DNA of 48,575 nt. Source: Anthoceros angustus. Lineage: Eukaryota > Streptophyta > Anthocerotopsida > Anthocerotales > Anthocerotaceae. Below, in pieces: positions 10,921-23,272 of the stretch. The stretch is from contig VJWM01000348.1 in the NCBI GenBank assembly GCA_010909165.1, positions 1 to 48,575 of the forward strand, given 5' to 3'. Made by a program: the position numbers and the translations under genes. The notes beneath the pieces are model-generated. The model was not told where the DNA came from. It ran no database searches and was given only the letters and a program-made list of their open reading frames with translations. The stretch's first letter is position 1; each line of letters starts with the position of its first letter.

Positions 10921-12342
10921 GCATGCTATCTTGAAGCCATTCACATGCAATCTTGTGCTCGCAGATCGCCTAGTGAAGCCAAACACAAGATACCACCTAT
11001 TTTCTCATTATTCAACTGCGTGACGTTGTCCTCCCACTACCACATTCCTTGCTACATGTATCAAACATCAATATCACCCCTCACTCAAACCTACGCAAGA
11101 TGCAACGATGCTTCACCTAAGCGGGACCTTGAGTCGATCCCAAAGGATGACGATTCGACATGCATCCAATACGAGGCATCCGCAAAAATTGCAGCAGAAC
11201 AACGACACATTCATAGCCACGTCACGAGCACGTAAGTATCTTGTGTTGATCAAACCGGTATTTTGAATCCGTAAGACACAAACCCTAGCGTCATTGAGTC
11301 ATCTATCCACCGCTTCTAGATCATACCAAAAACAACTTGAGGTTTAGAAGACTAGACCGATGACCAAATCAAGGTCTAGCTTCTTGGATGCACAGATGGT
11401 GTTGGTCAACACCCCTCCCCTTCCTTCTTCAGCCACCAAAAGGGATCATCGGCCGCTTTGGATCCTTGGTGAGACGGGATCCATTGCACATCCACTAATT
11501 CTAAGGTTGCAATAGTAGAAGAGAGGAGAAAAGGTTCAACCTTGGTAGCCATGGCTAGCTTGGGGAGGCAACGCGACAAAGAGACCAAGGTACTAAGTAA
11601 GGTGATCACGCAAATAGAGGGCGGAGCAATAGATGACAATCATCAAAGGTAGAGGCTAAGCATAGGAGAGGAAGGGAGGAACCCCAACCAAAGTTTGGAG
11701 GAAGGGATTTCATTGGGTAGCAAATTCTATCCAACCATCGCTCACAAGTTATATAATCCTATTGGGCAGCCATTCCTACCAATGATAACCCACAAGGAAT
11801 CAACCCATCTTTAACAAAACATGCACATAGGTCGATCCCTCATTTATAGGTAGTTAATTATAATATGCCAAGTGGGTACACTATGTCCTTCTACCATAAA
11901 AGGTGATAGCCCAAGTTGGAAAAAGGCAAGCATATTCATATTCTATTCACTCCATAGTTATCAAGAGTCTAATGGTGCATTTTTATGGGTTAGATACTCT
12001 CTAAGGTCAAAAACAAAACATATGAAAGATACTTGTAAACATCACGCTTCCAAGTTTATTATCCAAAACGACAAATAAAACCTGCATACATATTAGACTA
12101 TCTTGAATTAAAATTTATCTCAAAAATCAAGGAAAACAACCATATTAGTAAGAAAATAATAAAGGGTAAATAATAATAAATAAAATCAATAAAAATTCCT
12201 TCACAAATTAGTATTACGTAAACATTGAAGGAATAGATTTACTTAGTTCGATGGGATGTTTGGGATGGATAAACATCATTTAGAAGCACCAATCTATGGG
12301 CACACAAAGGGCAAATTCATGGATCATAGGGAACATAACTCT
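10921..12342 (-). other. 5'-most region of array copy C, no gene recognised
   Basis: Conserved in all three copies, most strongly in the AT-rich part (11800-12260), which is nearly identical between copies. A conserved charged open run on the plus strand (GETGSIAHPLI in copy B near 18900) and hydrophobic runs on the minus strand occur around 11410-11640, but neither has a recognisable domain. In the element's own orientation this is the sequence just after the GATA tract, so it would be promoter or 5' untranslated region. Confidence 0.5.
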
Positions 12343-12404
12343 ATAGATGGATAGATGGATAGATAGATGATAGATAGGATAGATAGATAGATAGATACCC
12401 TCCA
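12343..12404. repeat. GATA microsatellite between array copies B and C
   Basis: Imperfect GATA repeat of about 60 bp, read as TATC on the element's strand. It lies about 210 bp after the RT stop of copy B and immediately before the 5' region of copy C. Confidence 0.9.
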
Positions 12405-12613
12405 CTCTCTGGTTGAATTTACAAATATATTCCTTTTTGGATCGGGTAAATGAGGTATACAAATGCCCTTGATCCAAGGTTATTTGTATACCACATCGCC
12501 AAAAGGAAATATAATTGTAATAAAATGACGAAAAAACAGAAAAAACATGATGCATGAAGCATCATATACATAAATCTATCTAACCATCCCATAGAGAGAA
12601 GTTATGTGGGAAA

Positions 12614-14560
12614 TTAATTGAACATGCTAACAAGATCCTCAATTGGGAACTTAAGACCGGGAAGGTTCCAAGCATTAAGCATTTTTAACAATGGTTTTAA
12701 GCTTGTGTTCCTAAAGCCATTGTTGATGAAGGCTTTAATAAGTTCCATGAGTTCTATGTAGGCTAGTGAGGCCTCACTAGATACATAGAGGATAGGGAAC
12801 ACTTGAGACACAATTACATTGTATGCTTGGCGAATTGGTCTATTAGAGTTCAAGTGGATGTATTGTGCATATTTGAATGGGAGAGCCCTTCGCTTTGTCA
12901 AACTTATAGGTCTTATAAATTCCAAGGATGGGATCCTCAATATGAATTTGCATGTTTAGAAAGTGGGCCGACTTTCCAAGTGTGATGCCCTCGTTAGGTA
13001 AGTTTCATCCACCTCTTGTTGGATTTCAACAATGTGGAGGGGTAGATCCAATAGGGATTGTCGGGATCACGCTTAGCATTAGGGTCCAAGAATTGTGAGC
13101 GAGGTGGCGCTTGAGCCGCAGATATCATCAATGTATCTTCTAGCTTCTTTGAACAGTGCCATTAGATTCTTCCTAGTCGTAGGCGTTGAATGAAGCGGCA
13201 TTCATAGGAGAAGAAGTACAAGTTGCACCAAAGTGGAGAGCATGAAAAGCCCATTGGGATGCCCGAGGTTTGCAACCGTGGTTTCCAAGCTGGACATTGC
13301 TTTGCATAAGCCATAAGTGGAGACTTAGGAGTCTCTCGTATGGGAGAGGGATCCATGGTCGGTGCAACTAGGTGTATCATAAACCCACTTGTAATCACAA
13401 AAGCCTTTGCGTGAGTATTTCACCCATAAGGTTTTAGTTTTGCTCACGTGTCTGTGACATGAGTGTATGCCTTTTAAGACAAAAGCCATGGCTTCAGCAA
13501 GGGAGTCTTCCCTTGTGTGGAATAGCCTCATAGCATCGCTAATATCCGCGACTAAAATGGAATGTATTTTAGCGGGAGATTGATTGCCACTTGTACCACG
13601 GATTCCGTGATCCAAAACATTGAGGTATCCACTCCAAGTAGGTTTTATAGCCCTCTTGAAGCCCAAGGGTCCAATCCCTTAAAATTGGAATAATAAGATT
13701 TGTGGCAAATGTGAGTCTCCAAGATAGAGAACACACAATCATGTCCATTGGTTAACCACAATGCTTCAATTTATGCTGTTTAAAAATTCCCATGAGGTAG
13801 GGAGACCAAAGTCTTGGTCCACCGGAATCTCGGGAGTATGCTTTCCAGGAATTGAATGTTACTCAGATATGTGAGATAGGCAACCAAGTGCCATTTTCAC
13901 CGGGTGAAAAGTCCGGATCACAAAGTCTTTTCAAGGCACATTTCACGACATAGAAGGTGCATTGAAAAGATCGGTGTTGGCTTTATCAAGGCCGAACAAT
14001 AGAGGTGGTTAAGGAGCCATGAGAGCTCATCCCTTGCGCATGAATTTTCCGAACATGAGTCCTACCATGGGACCAAAGCCTTTGTTTTTGGCTTGTCTCA
14101 AAGATTGGAAGCCGTGAACGCAGCCACAATTTTGGGCCAAAAAACATGCTCATCCAATGATTGCACCCATGTGCCAAGAAAATTTCCACAAGTTGTGCAA
14201 AGAATCCGAACACTCTCCACAAAGATCGTGACGTTGAGGAGGCAAGGGGATCTGGTTCATTCCGAAGTTGTGCTTGGAGGTTGCCCCTCACCGAAGCACA
14301 ATCGCAGCAACATGAGCCACCCCATCATTGGGATCCATGGTCAAAGGATCCACAAAAGCTTGGAAGCGCTTTTGTGATGGGCACACGCAAGTGTCTCCGG
14401 GCACACTATCTCCGTGTTCAAAAGAAAATCCACAAAACTTTCCGAGGCTTGTACACCTCTTGCCTCAAGGAGGCAACATGTCTCCATCCAAAGGTAGTTT
14501 CCAAGACTAGCATCAGGCATCACCAAGCATGTTAGTAGCTTGAACGCTTTTCACTTGCAA
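12614..14560 (-). pseudogene. Reverse transcriptase of array copy B, frameshifted
   Basis: RNA-directed DNA polymerase of the array element. On the minus strand, motif A is damaged here (SDAMRLFHT at about 13530) but reads CYEAIPTQG in copy A. Motif B reads SGIPMGFSCSPLWCNLYFFSYE-like, ending ECRFIQRL (13270-13190). Motif C is RYIDDIS (13130-13110), with DPNAKRDPDN shortly after it in copy A. The C-terminal part (12940-12614) contains FKYAQYIHLNSNRP, AYNVIVSQVFPI and NNGFRNTSL, and ends VSMFN-stop. There is no C-terminal GIY-YIG or other endonuclease after the RT. The combination of GIPMG, YIDD and a following DKR-LPF / SNRP / VSQ block resembles Penelope-like and related non-LTR RTs more than copia, gypsy or L1. 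Frameshifts near 13250 and 13150 would inactivate it, unless they are sequence errors. Confidence 0.8.
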
Positions 14561-14749
14561 ATGTTCCAACCTATTACAAGACATGTGAACGAAACCAGAT
14601 TGGTATCGTGCATGCTTCACTAATTGCCATTCAGGTCATGTCAAAAGCAACATGCGATCAGCACTGATCATCGTGATGACACCGGAAAAGGCAACCAAGG
14701 AAAAATTAGCCGTGACAACGAAGAAAAGAGGGTCATCAGAACTTACAAA

Positions 14750-16260
14750 AATCACGAGTTTGATTCCCGTAGTCCACTAGGAGGCTTAGAGGTAGAAGAG
14801 GCACCGGCCGGAGTGCCGCCACCATGTGTGTTGGAAGGAGCCGGGTGTCGGATCGATGGAGAGCTAAGGTTGCTAGCAACCGAATGTCGAGCCATAGGAG
14901 AGTCTTCTTTGTCGATAGTAGGGGCCGCTACTGGGCTAGCATATTTGTTAGAAAACCTATTGTGCATCATAGGGCCACCTTGCCTATTGCCACGGTGCCT
15001 CGTGAGGACTTTTCGGCTTGTCCCCATCGACTTTGCTTTGACATAGGATTTTTGATTGGACCTCAACTCTGTTTCATCAACGATCGCATTCTTCCGTGAA
15101 GGAAGGAGGCTTGATCATTTTCTATCATGAGTTTTGCTGATCCGTGGAATGCAACAAGGAGCCTTTGGGTGGGGTTAGTGGCAAATGCAGCACCATCCAA
15201 AGATCATTTCACGTACATACATGAAGGAAATGTGGGCTTTCACACAATCACGGTTTTGGCCAGCATTCGTGAATGCCAAGGCCATTGAACACGGAGGCTC
15301 GCGGAAAGAACTCATCCAAATGCCGTACATGAACCGAGGCTTGGTCAAACCATGATATCGCCATTGCAGCCTACCATCATCGTTCAACAAATCTTGGCAG
15401 ATGCATTTGATGTAAGGCTGAGCCAATTCCACCATGTTTTGTCATGGTCCTTCCCCACCGGCCAGGTTTTCACAGCCTTTTACCCTACACAACATCATCT
15501 CATCATTCGGCATTTGGTAGCATCAAAGCAAGATCGGGGCTGTATTGCAAAACCCAGCCCAAGCCACATTTCCATCCCCGCCTCACAAACGATGCCCATT
15601 TCTTCATCACTTAGCCTACAAAGGACTTGAAAAGTTTCAGTGAAGGGTGCCAAGTAAGAGAGGTTAGAGCCACCCACATCTTGTGGGAGATGGCGACAAT
15701 CACCTCAATGTCCCTAGGTGCAACAAGAGGAATGGGACCGCTCATGAGAGGAAACCTCGCCGCTCATCGCTTGTGGGCGACATATTCCGCATGAAGGTGC
15801 GGTCCTCCGTCATGTTGGCGTGGGGAAGGGGATGGTTGAATCCAGCCCTCGTGAAGCATGGGCCAGCTCATGCGACTGCAACCTTGAGCCTTGGCAATCC
15901 GAACTCTTCCTCGTCCAAGCGCTTGTGCATACCGTCATTGACACATTGCTCAAGCCCGCTCAATGGTTTGAAGAAGCTTCATCCCTTCATCATCTGGTTA
16001 GAATTGGCAAGCTTGCACCAATCGTTGAATGAGAGGACCTCCGAAGATGGGAGGTGCCATCCATCACCACAACAAGATCCGCTATCGTGCAATTGAATTT
16101 CAGCATGAATGGAGGGGGACAATGGAAGCAATCAGCGACAGCCACGAGAAGGGGATCAAACCAGCATGTGTGTAGCCCAATGAATGAGGCGGGAGAAACT
16201 CGATTGCCCGAACACCAAGCCAATTTCCAACCTTAGTGAGTCCAACACATTTGGTGAACA
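14750..16260 (-). pseudogene. First coding region of the array element, copy B (unrecognised product)
   Basis: Equivalent of 112-1710. Open pieces on the minus strand include 16223-15990, 15677-15495 (SYLAPFTETFQVLCRLSDEEM), 15435-15175 (beginning MVELAQPYIKCICQD) and 15066-14752 (RSNQKSY near its start, then a Ser/Pro-rich tail ending LRESNS). The Ser/Pro/Thr-rich, low-complexity tail precedes the RT region by about 200 bp. No catalytic or nucleic-acid-binding motif is recognised. Frame shifts separate the pieces. Confidence 0.45.
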
Positions 16261-16849
16261 CCACGCATGATTAATCCACAAGAGATTTGAACTGCAGACT
16301 TTCTAAACCCAAAGAAGGTTGAAAGGATTCTTGGTGACCAAACCAAGAACGAACAAGATAGATAGATTTCCTAGACTACATTGCATAAATGCAAGTTGCC
16401 CGACCTAGCAGGTCATTTCAAGCAAAGGTTAGAGATATATTTTAAAATCCGAATCCTGGAAGGATTTTCAAGTTCGGACCATAGGTCTCCTAATGTAAGC
16501 AACCCCATGTGTGAGAGATCCAAGATCCGCCCTCCTTGGTATGAGTATATCACATTTGTAGCGTGCACACGGATGATTGTGTAAAGGCATGCAATGTGTC
16601 CGCAATTTCCGTCCCTTGGTAAGTAGTTAGACCTACATCGAATCGACGAAGTGAACCAAGATGTCTATAAGCACTCTTCCATTTTTCAGCATGCTAGCAA
16701 CTGTGATCGGGCAAATAGGAACATCAGTCATGAGAGAAAAATCATGCATGTCACCATTAATTTCTGTGTCAAAGTAGCGTAATCAGACTAGTTCACCATT
16801 TGTGGTCCATGGTTGGTATGTCACCGTAAGTTATCAAAAACCTTTACCG

Positions 16850-17440
16850 CAAGCATCCTTGTAGCAAGGAGTAGTGTGCATCTACAGCCTGTCTCGTTTT
16901 CTCTCCAAATCCGATCTCAATATCACAAACCCACATGCATCCTTGCGAAGCGAGGTGCATCATTGCTTGCATTGTTTTCTCTAGGCCGTTCATCGTCTCA
17001 ATCATCAAACACCCACATGCATCCTTGAAGTATACAACGTGCATCCACGCCTACATCGTTTTCTCGGGCCGCTCATGAGTCTCAACCATTACATACCTAC
17101 ATGCAAGAAACAAGGCATCCACTTGATGAGCATCGTTTTCCGCTCACTAGTCTCACGTCTTAATTTCATACACATCCTTAAAGAAACAAACGGCGTCGCC
17201 GCGCATCGCATTCTCCATCATCACACACCCATGTATCATTGTCACCATAGACCCATCGCCTGCATCTTTTTCTCTCCAAGTCGCTCATCCCCATCACACA
17301 CTTCCTTGCAGCAGACACCATTATCATTTTCTCAAGTTGCACCAATCTCAATCACTACACATCCTCATGCATTCTCGCGAAGCAAACGGCGTCGTTTATT
17401 GCCGATCGTTTTCTCCGGCCGCACGCCCACATGCATCACA
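16850..17440 (-). repeat. ~80-bp-period minisatellite in the 5' region of array copy B
   Basis: Same degenerate tandem repeat as 9400-9990, with recurring CACATGCATCCTTG and GTCTCAATCATC phrases. Copy-to-copy differences are mostly 1-6 base indels at C/G-rich points. Confidence 0.7.
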
Positions 17441-17479
17441 AGCCCACGTGGGTCAAGACCGCCACATCACCGGATCCCA

Positions 17480-18370
17480 GGTTGTGACAAAAGGATTGGC
17501 ACGATGGCCATCCCGGTCAAGTTTTAGATCGACAACCCCGTCGGATCCACCCATCCCGCCCATCCAAAGATCCCGCCCGAGCAAGACATCATGCTAATCA
17601 CCACAGACACCAATCATCAACGGAACATCCACCGTGGTAGCAAAACCATCGGGTCGTCTCACCGCTTGCGGCGCCACTTTGTATGGCTCCAAGCAGGCGC
17701 AGCAGAATCAAACCATATGGTCATCATTCGCAAGCAATCCATGAGCGATGGCGGCGGGAGCGAAAAAACCAGCAATCCTCCAACCCGTCCGGTCAAAAAT
17801 CGCGTCCAAAGAGGCCGCATCAATCCCCCGGCCCCAGCCCCTTTTTTCTTGCCCATAGTCGATCCTCACCGAGGCGTCGACACCTCTCCGTGAGACGGGT
17901 CACCAAGCAAATTCTCGGTAGCCGCATGGTCATCCGTTCACGTTTTAGATCGACGTACAACCCCGTCTGATCCACCCACCTGCATATCCAGCACCCACCA
18001 GTGTAGCACGTCGCTATGCACCGCACGACATCAATTTCCAGAAGCACGGCCAAGCACCCATCGTGGAAGCAAAACCAGCGCCTGCAGACCACTTGCACGC
18101 GCCACTTTGTATGGCTCCAAGCACGCAGTGGAACCCTCAACCGAGATAATGATTCCTAGCAAGCAATCCATGAGCGATGGCGGCGAGGGAGCAAGAAACC
18201 AGCCGTCCAACCCGTCCGATCAAAAGCGCGTCCAAAGAGGCCCTTGTCCTCGGCGGACTCCCAATATTCGATGCAATCTTACGATCATCAACGGTACATC
18301 CAACCGTGGTAACAGCGCGTGCAAAACTAGATCGACATCCCGATTGGCTTAAGCGAGCATCCGGTAGCAC
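17480..18370 (-). repeat. ~400-bp direct repeats in the 5' region of array copy B
   Basis: TAGATCGACA-type phrases recur near 17525, 17947 and 18328, with the same internal order of shared blocks as in copy C (10035-10920). Confidence 0.75.
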
Positions 18371-19784
18371 AATATCTATCGCATGCTATCTTGAAGCCAT
18401 TCACATGCAATCTTGTGCTCGAGATCGTCCGGTGAAGCCAAGCGATCGACATACCACCTATTTTACATCATTCAACTGCGTCGTTGTCCTCCCACTTCAT
18501 TCCTTGCTACATGTATCAAACATCAATATCGGTCTCCAATGCGATCAAACCTCGATGCAGATCGGATGCTTCACCTAAGCGGGACCTTGAGTCGAGTATC
18601 CCAAAGGATGACGATTCCGGTACATGCATCCGAGGCATCCGGACAAAATTGCGGCACGAACAACATTCATAGCCACGCCACGAGACATCTTGTGTTGATC
18701 AAACCGTATTTTGAATCCGTAAGACACAAACCCTAGCAATCATTGAGTCATCTATCCGCTTCTAGATCAGAAAAAACAACTTGAGGTTTAGAAGACTAGA
18801 CCGGATGACCAAATCAAGGTCTAGCTTCTTGGATGCAGAGATGGTGTTGGTCAACACCCTCCCCTTCCCTTCTTGACCACCAAAAGGGATCATCGGTTTC
18901 GGATCCTTGGTGAGACGGGATCCATTGCACATCCACTAATTCTAAGGTTGCATAGTGAAGTAGAAGAGAGAAAAGGTTCAACCTTGGTAGCCATGGCTAG
19001 CTTGGGGAGGCAACGCGACAAAGAGACCAAGGTACTAAGTAAGGTGATCACGCAAATAGAGGCGGGAGCAATAGAGAGAATGACAATCATCAAAGGTAGA
19101 GGCTAAGCATAGGAGAGGAAGGGAGGAACCCCAACCAAAGTTTGGAGGAAGGGATTTCATTGGGTAGCAAATTCTATCCAACCGCTCACAAGTTATATAA
19201 TCCTATTGGGCAGCCATTCCTACCAATGATAACCCACAAGGAATCAACCCATCTTTAACAAACATGCCATATATTTAGGATCCCTCATATGGGTGTATTA
19301 ATTATAATATGCCCAAGTGGGTAAGGCACTATGTCCTTCTACCAATAAAAGGTGATAGCCCTTGGAAAAGGCAAGCATATTCATATTCTATTCACTCCAT
19401 AGTTATCAAGAGTCTAATGGTGCATTTTTATGGGTTAGATACCTCTCTAAGGTCAAAAACAAAACATATGAAAGATACTTGTAAACATCACGCGTTTATT
19501 ATCCAAAAGACAAATAAAACCTGCATACATATTAGACTATCTTGAATTAAAATTTATCTCAAAAATCAAGGAAAACAACCATATTAGTAAGAAAATAATA
19601 AAGGGTAAATAATAAATAAAATCAATAAAAATTCCTTCACAAATTAGTATTACGTAAACATTGAAGGAATAGATTTACTTAGTTCATCGATGGGATGTTT
19701 GGGATGGATAAACATCATTTAGAAGCACCAATCTATGGGCACACAAAGGGCAAATTCATGGATCTCATAGGGAACATAACTCTC
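18371..19784 (-). other. 5'-most region of array copy B, no gene recognised
   Basis: Equivalent of 10921-12342. A plus-strand open run at 18873-19106 (begins MTTKRDHRFRILGETGS) is not kept open in the other copies and has no recognisable domain. The AT-rich part 19500-19700 is almost identical to copies A and C. Confidence 0.5.
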
Positions 19785-19835
19785 TCTTGGATAGATGGAT
19801 ATGATAGATAGATATAGATAGATAGATAGATACCC
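19785..19835. repeat. GATA microsatellite between array copies A and B
   Basis: Short imperfect GATA tract at the same junction as 12343-12404: 3' end of copy A on one side, 5' start of copy B on the other. Confidence 0.9.
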
Positions 19836-20025
19836 TCCACTCTCCTGGTTGAATTTACAAATATATTCCTTTTTGGATCGGGGGCAAATAAAATGCCCTT
19901 GATCCAAGGATATTTGTATACCGCCAAAAAATATAATTGTAATAAAATGAGAAAAAAACAGATGCATGAAGCATCATATACATAAATCTATCTAACCATC
20001 CCATAGAGAGAAGTTATGTGGGAAA

Positions 20026-21975
20026 TTAATTGAACATGCTAACAAGATCCTCAATTGGGAACTTAAGACCAGGAAGGTTCCAAGCATTAAGCATTTTTAA
20101 CAATGGTTTTAAGCTTGTGTTCCTAAAGCCATTGTTGATGAAGGCTTTAATAAGTTCCATGAGTTCTATGTAGTGAGGCCTCACTAGATACATAGAGGAT
20201 AGGGAACACTTGAGACACAATTACATTGTATGCTTGGCGAATTGGTCTATTAGAGTTCAAGTGGATGTATTGTGCATATTTGAATGGGAGAGCCCTTCGC
20301 TTGTCAAACTTATAGGTCTTATAAATTCCAAGGATGGGATCCTCAATATGAATTTGCATGTTTAGAAAGTGGGCCGACTTTCCAAGTGTGATGCCTCGGT
20401 TAGGTAAGTTTCATCCACCTCTTGTTGGATTTCAACAATGTGGAGGGGTAGATCCAATAGGGATTGTCGGGATCACGCTTAGCATTAGGGTCCAAGAATT
20501 CGTGAGCGAGGTGGCGCTTGAGCCGAGATATCATCAATGTATCTTCTAGCTTCTTTGAGCTGCCATTAGATCGGTTCTTCCTAGTCGTGCTAGGCGTTGA
20601 ATGAAGCGGCATTCATAGGAGAAGAAGTACAAGTTGCACCAAAGTGGAGCATGAAAAGCCATTGGGATGCCCGAGGTTTGCAACCGTGGTTTCAAGCTGG
20701 ACATTGCGGTTTGCATAAGCCATAAGTGGAGACTTAGGAGTCTCTCGTATGGGAGAGGGATCCATGGTCCAGTGGTGCAACTAGGTGTATCATAAACCCA
20801 CTTGTAATCACAAAAGCCTTGCGGGAATGAGTATTTCACCCATAAGGTTTTAGTTTTGCTCACGTGTCATTGACATGAGTGTATGCCTTTTAAGACAAAA
20901 GCCATGGCACAGAGTCTTCCCTGTGTGGGAATAGCCTCATAGCATCGCCCGACTAAAATGGAATGTATTTTAGCGGGAGATTGATTGCCACTTGTACCAC
21001 GGATTCGTGATCCAAAACATTGAGGTATCCACTCCAAGTAGGTTTTATAGCCCTCTTGAAGCCCAAGGGTCCAATCCCTTAAAATTGGAATAATAAGATT
21101 TGTGGCAAATGTGAGTAGGTCGCCAAGATAGAGAACACACAATCATGTCCATTGGTTAACCATGCTTCAATTTATGCTGTTTAAAAATTCCCATGAGGTA
21201 GGAGACCAAAGTCTTGGTCCACCGGAATCTCGGGAGTATGCTTTCCGGTGGAATTGAATGTTACTCGGGATATGTGAGATAGGCAACCAAGTGCCATTTT
21301 CCAGCCGGGGTGAAAAGTCCGGATCACAAAGTCTTTTCAAGGCACATTTCCGACATAGAAGGTGCATTGAAAAGCGGATGGTGTTGGCTTTATCAAGGCC
21401 GAACAATAGAGGTGGTTAAGGAGCCATGAGAGCTCATCCTTGCATGAATTTTCGAACATGAGTCCTACCATGGGACCAAAGCCTTTGTTTTTGGCTTGTC
21501 TCAAAGATTGGAAGCACCGTGAGCAGCCAATTTTGGGCCAAAAAACATGCTCATCCAACAGATTGCACCCATGTGCCAAGAAAATTTCCACAAGTTGTGC
21601 AAAAGAATCCGAACACTCTCCACGGCATCGGGGACGTTGAGGCAAGGGGATCTGGGTCCCATCTTGAGTTGTGCTTGGAGGTTACGGTCCCTCACGAGCA
21701 TCAGCGGTCGAACATGAGCCACCCCATCATTGGGATCCATGGTCAAAGGATCCACAAAAGCTTAGCGCTTTTGTGATGGGCACACGCAAGTCTCTCGGGC
21801 ACACTATCTCCGTGTTCAAAAGAAAATCCACAAAAACTTTCCGAGGCTTGTACACCTCTTGCCTCAAGGAGGCAACATGTCTCCATCAAAGGTAGTTTCC
21901 AAGACTAGCTGCATCAAGGAGGCATCACCAAGCATGTTAGTAGCTTGGGTCAGAAGCTTTTCACTTGCAAATGTT
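20026..21975 (-). pseudogene. Reverse transcriptase of array copy A, frameshifted
   Basis: Equivalent of the copy B RT. Motif A is better preserved here: CYEAIPTQG at about 20950-20925, followed by AMAFVLKGIHSC. Upstream pieces (21755-21167) include MSMFFGPKL and LDKANTIRFSMHLLCRKC, with no recognisable domain. Motif B is partly broken: SGIPM is kept and PLWCNLYFFSYECRFIQRL follows in the same open run (20740-20590), with a short deletion between. YIDDIS follows at about 20545-20525, and DPNAKRDPDNPYWIYPSTL after that. The C-terminal part (FDKRRALPFKYAQYIHL, AYNVIVSQVFPI) ends at a stop at 20026. Comparison of copies A and B shows all catalytic RT motifs were present in the ancestor. Confidence 0.8.
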
Positions 21976-22157
21976 CCAGTCTATTACGATTACAACGTGT
22001 GAACGAAACCGCATTGGTATCGGTGCATGCTTCACTAATTGCCATTCGGTCATGTCAAAGCAACATGCGATCAGCACGGATCATCGGGGATGACACGGAA
22101 AAGGCAACCAAGGAAAAATTAGCGGGACAACGAAGAAAAGAGGGTCATCGAACTTAC

Positions 22158-22265
22158 AAAAATCAAGTCTTGCACAATTTACAACCACATCTACAACAAA
22201 CATGGTTTACAACGTCTTTTACAAGTACCGTTTACAACATCATCAAAAAGCACGTCATTATATAT
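22158..22265. repeat. Templated filler segment shared with 29731-29855
   Basis: From aaaaatcaag to the accg at about 22230 this is identical to 29731-29803, and it continues with weaker similarity to a common attcaacaaa end. In copies B and C this position holds about 630 bp of the first coding region instead (14750-15381 in copy B). Short identical stretches (aaaaatca and ttcaacaaa) lie at both junctions. Confidence 0.85.
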
Positions 22266-23272
22266 TCAACAAATCTTGGCGGATGCATTTGATGTAAGGC
22301 TGAGCCAATTCCACCATGTTTTGTCATGGTCCTTCCCCGGGCCGGTTTTCACGAGCCTTTTACCCTACACAACATCATCTCATCATTCGGCATTTGGTAG
22401 CATCAAAGCAAGATCTGGGCTGCATTGCAAAACCCAAGCCACATTTCCATCCGCCGTCAACATGCCATTTCTTCATCACTTAGCCTACAAAGGACTTGAA
22501 AAGTTTCAGCATGAAGGGTGCCAAGTAAGAGAGGTTAGAGCCACCACATCTTGTGGGAGATGGCACAATCACCTCAATGTCCCTAGGTGCAACAAGAGGA
22601 ATGGGACACACTCATGAGAGGAAACCCTCGCCATTGCTTGTTTCTTGTGCTTGGGCGACATATTCGCATGAAGGTGCGGTCCTCCTCTCATGTTGGCGGT
22701 GGGAAGCAGGATGGTTGAATCCGCCCTCTGTGAAGCATGGGCCGGGCTCATCGACAGTTGCAACCTTGAGCCTTGGCAATCCGAACTCTTTCCTCGTCCA
22801 AGCTGTTGCTTGTGCATACCGTCATTGACGACACATTGCTCCAAGTTCGCTCAATGGTTTGAAGAAGCTTCATCCCTTCATCATCACGGTTAGTTGAATT
22901 GGCAAGCTTGCACCAATCGTTGAATGAGAGGACCTCCAGCATGGGAGGTGCCATCCATCACCACACGTCATTCTGCGCTATCGTGCAATTGAATTTCAGC
23001 ATGAATGGAGGGGGACAATGGAAGCAATCACAGCGGCCACGAGAAGGGGATCAAACCAGCATGTGTGTAGCCCAATGAATGAGGGAAAACTCATTGCCAC
23101 GAACACCAAGCCAATTTCCAACCTTAGTGAGTCCAACACATTTGTGAACACCACCATGATTAATCCACAAGAGATTTGAAGCTAGACTTTCTAAACCGCC
23201 AAAGGTTGAAAAATTCTTGGTGACCAAACCAAGACAGAACAAGATAGATAGATTTCCTAGACTACATCGCAT
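22266..23272 (-). pseudogene. First coding region of array copy A, truncated at its 3' side
   Basis: Keeps the upstream half of the region: pieces at 23272-23051 (KVGNWLGVRGNEFS) and 22954-22748 (VLSFNDWCKLANS, DDEGMKLLQTIER), plus 22844-22569. The downstream half, including VELAQPYIKCI and the Ser/Pro-rich tail seen in copy B, was removed by the replacement at 22158-22265. It cannot encode the full protein. Confidence 0.45.

Larger units (their letters stand above)
1..12342 (-). mobile_element. Retroelement array, copy C (5' region and first ORF; RT lies beyond the window; split by a copia insertion)
   Basis: Third copy, in transcription order, of a head-to-tail repeat read on the minus strand. 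It matches copy B from its 5' edge at the GATA tract (12343) through the minisatellite and direct-repeat region to the first coding region near 1700-110. The reverse transcriptase part would lie to the left of position 1. A 7.1-kb copia element (2030-9139) interrupts it; without that insertion about 5.2 kb of the unit is visible. Unit borders are placed at the GATA tracts by comparing the three copies. Assignment to a Penelope-like or related non-LTR group is inference from the RT in copies A and B, the tandem arrangement and the lack of LTRs. Confidence 0.75.
12405..19784 (-). mobile_element. Retroelement array, copy B (most complete unit)
   Basis: Unit of about 7.4 kb read on the minus strand, bounded by GATA tracts at 19785-19835 and 12343-12404. 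Order: 5' region with minisatellite and direct repeats (19784-16300), first coding region (about 16260-14750), reverse transcriptase (about 14560-12614) and a short 3' untranslated region (12613-12405). No LTR and no target duplication are visible within the unit. Reading frames are broken in many places. Confidence 0.8.

Noticed and set aside
11206-11340. Telomere-type repeats (AACCCTAGC) as a sign of a chromosome end
   Set aside because: Only single CCCTAG-like words occur, with no tandem run of the plant telomere repeat.
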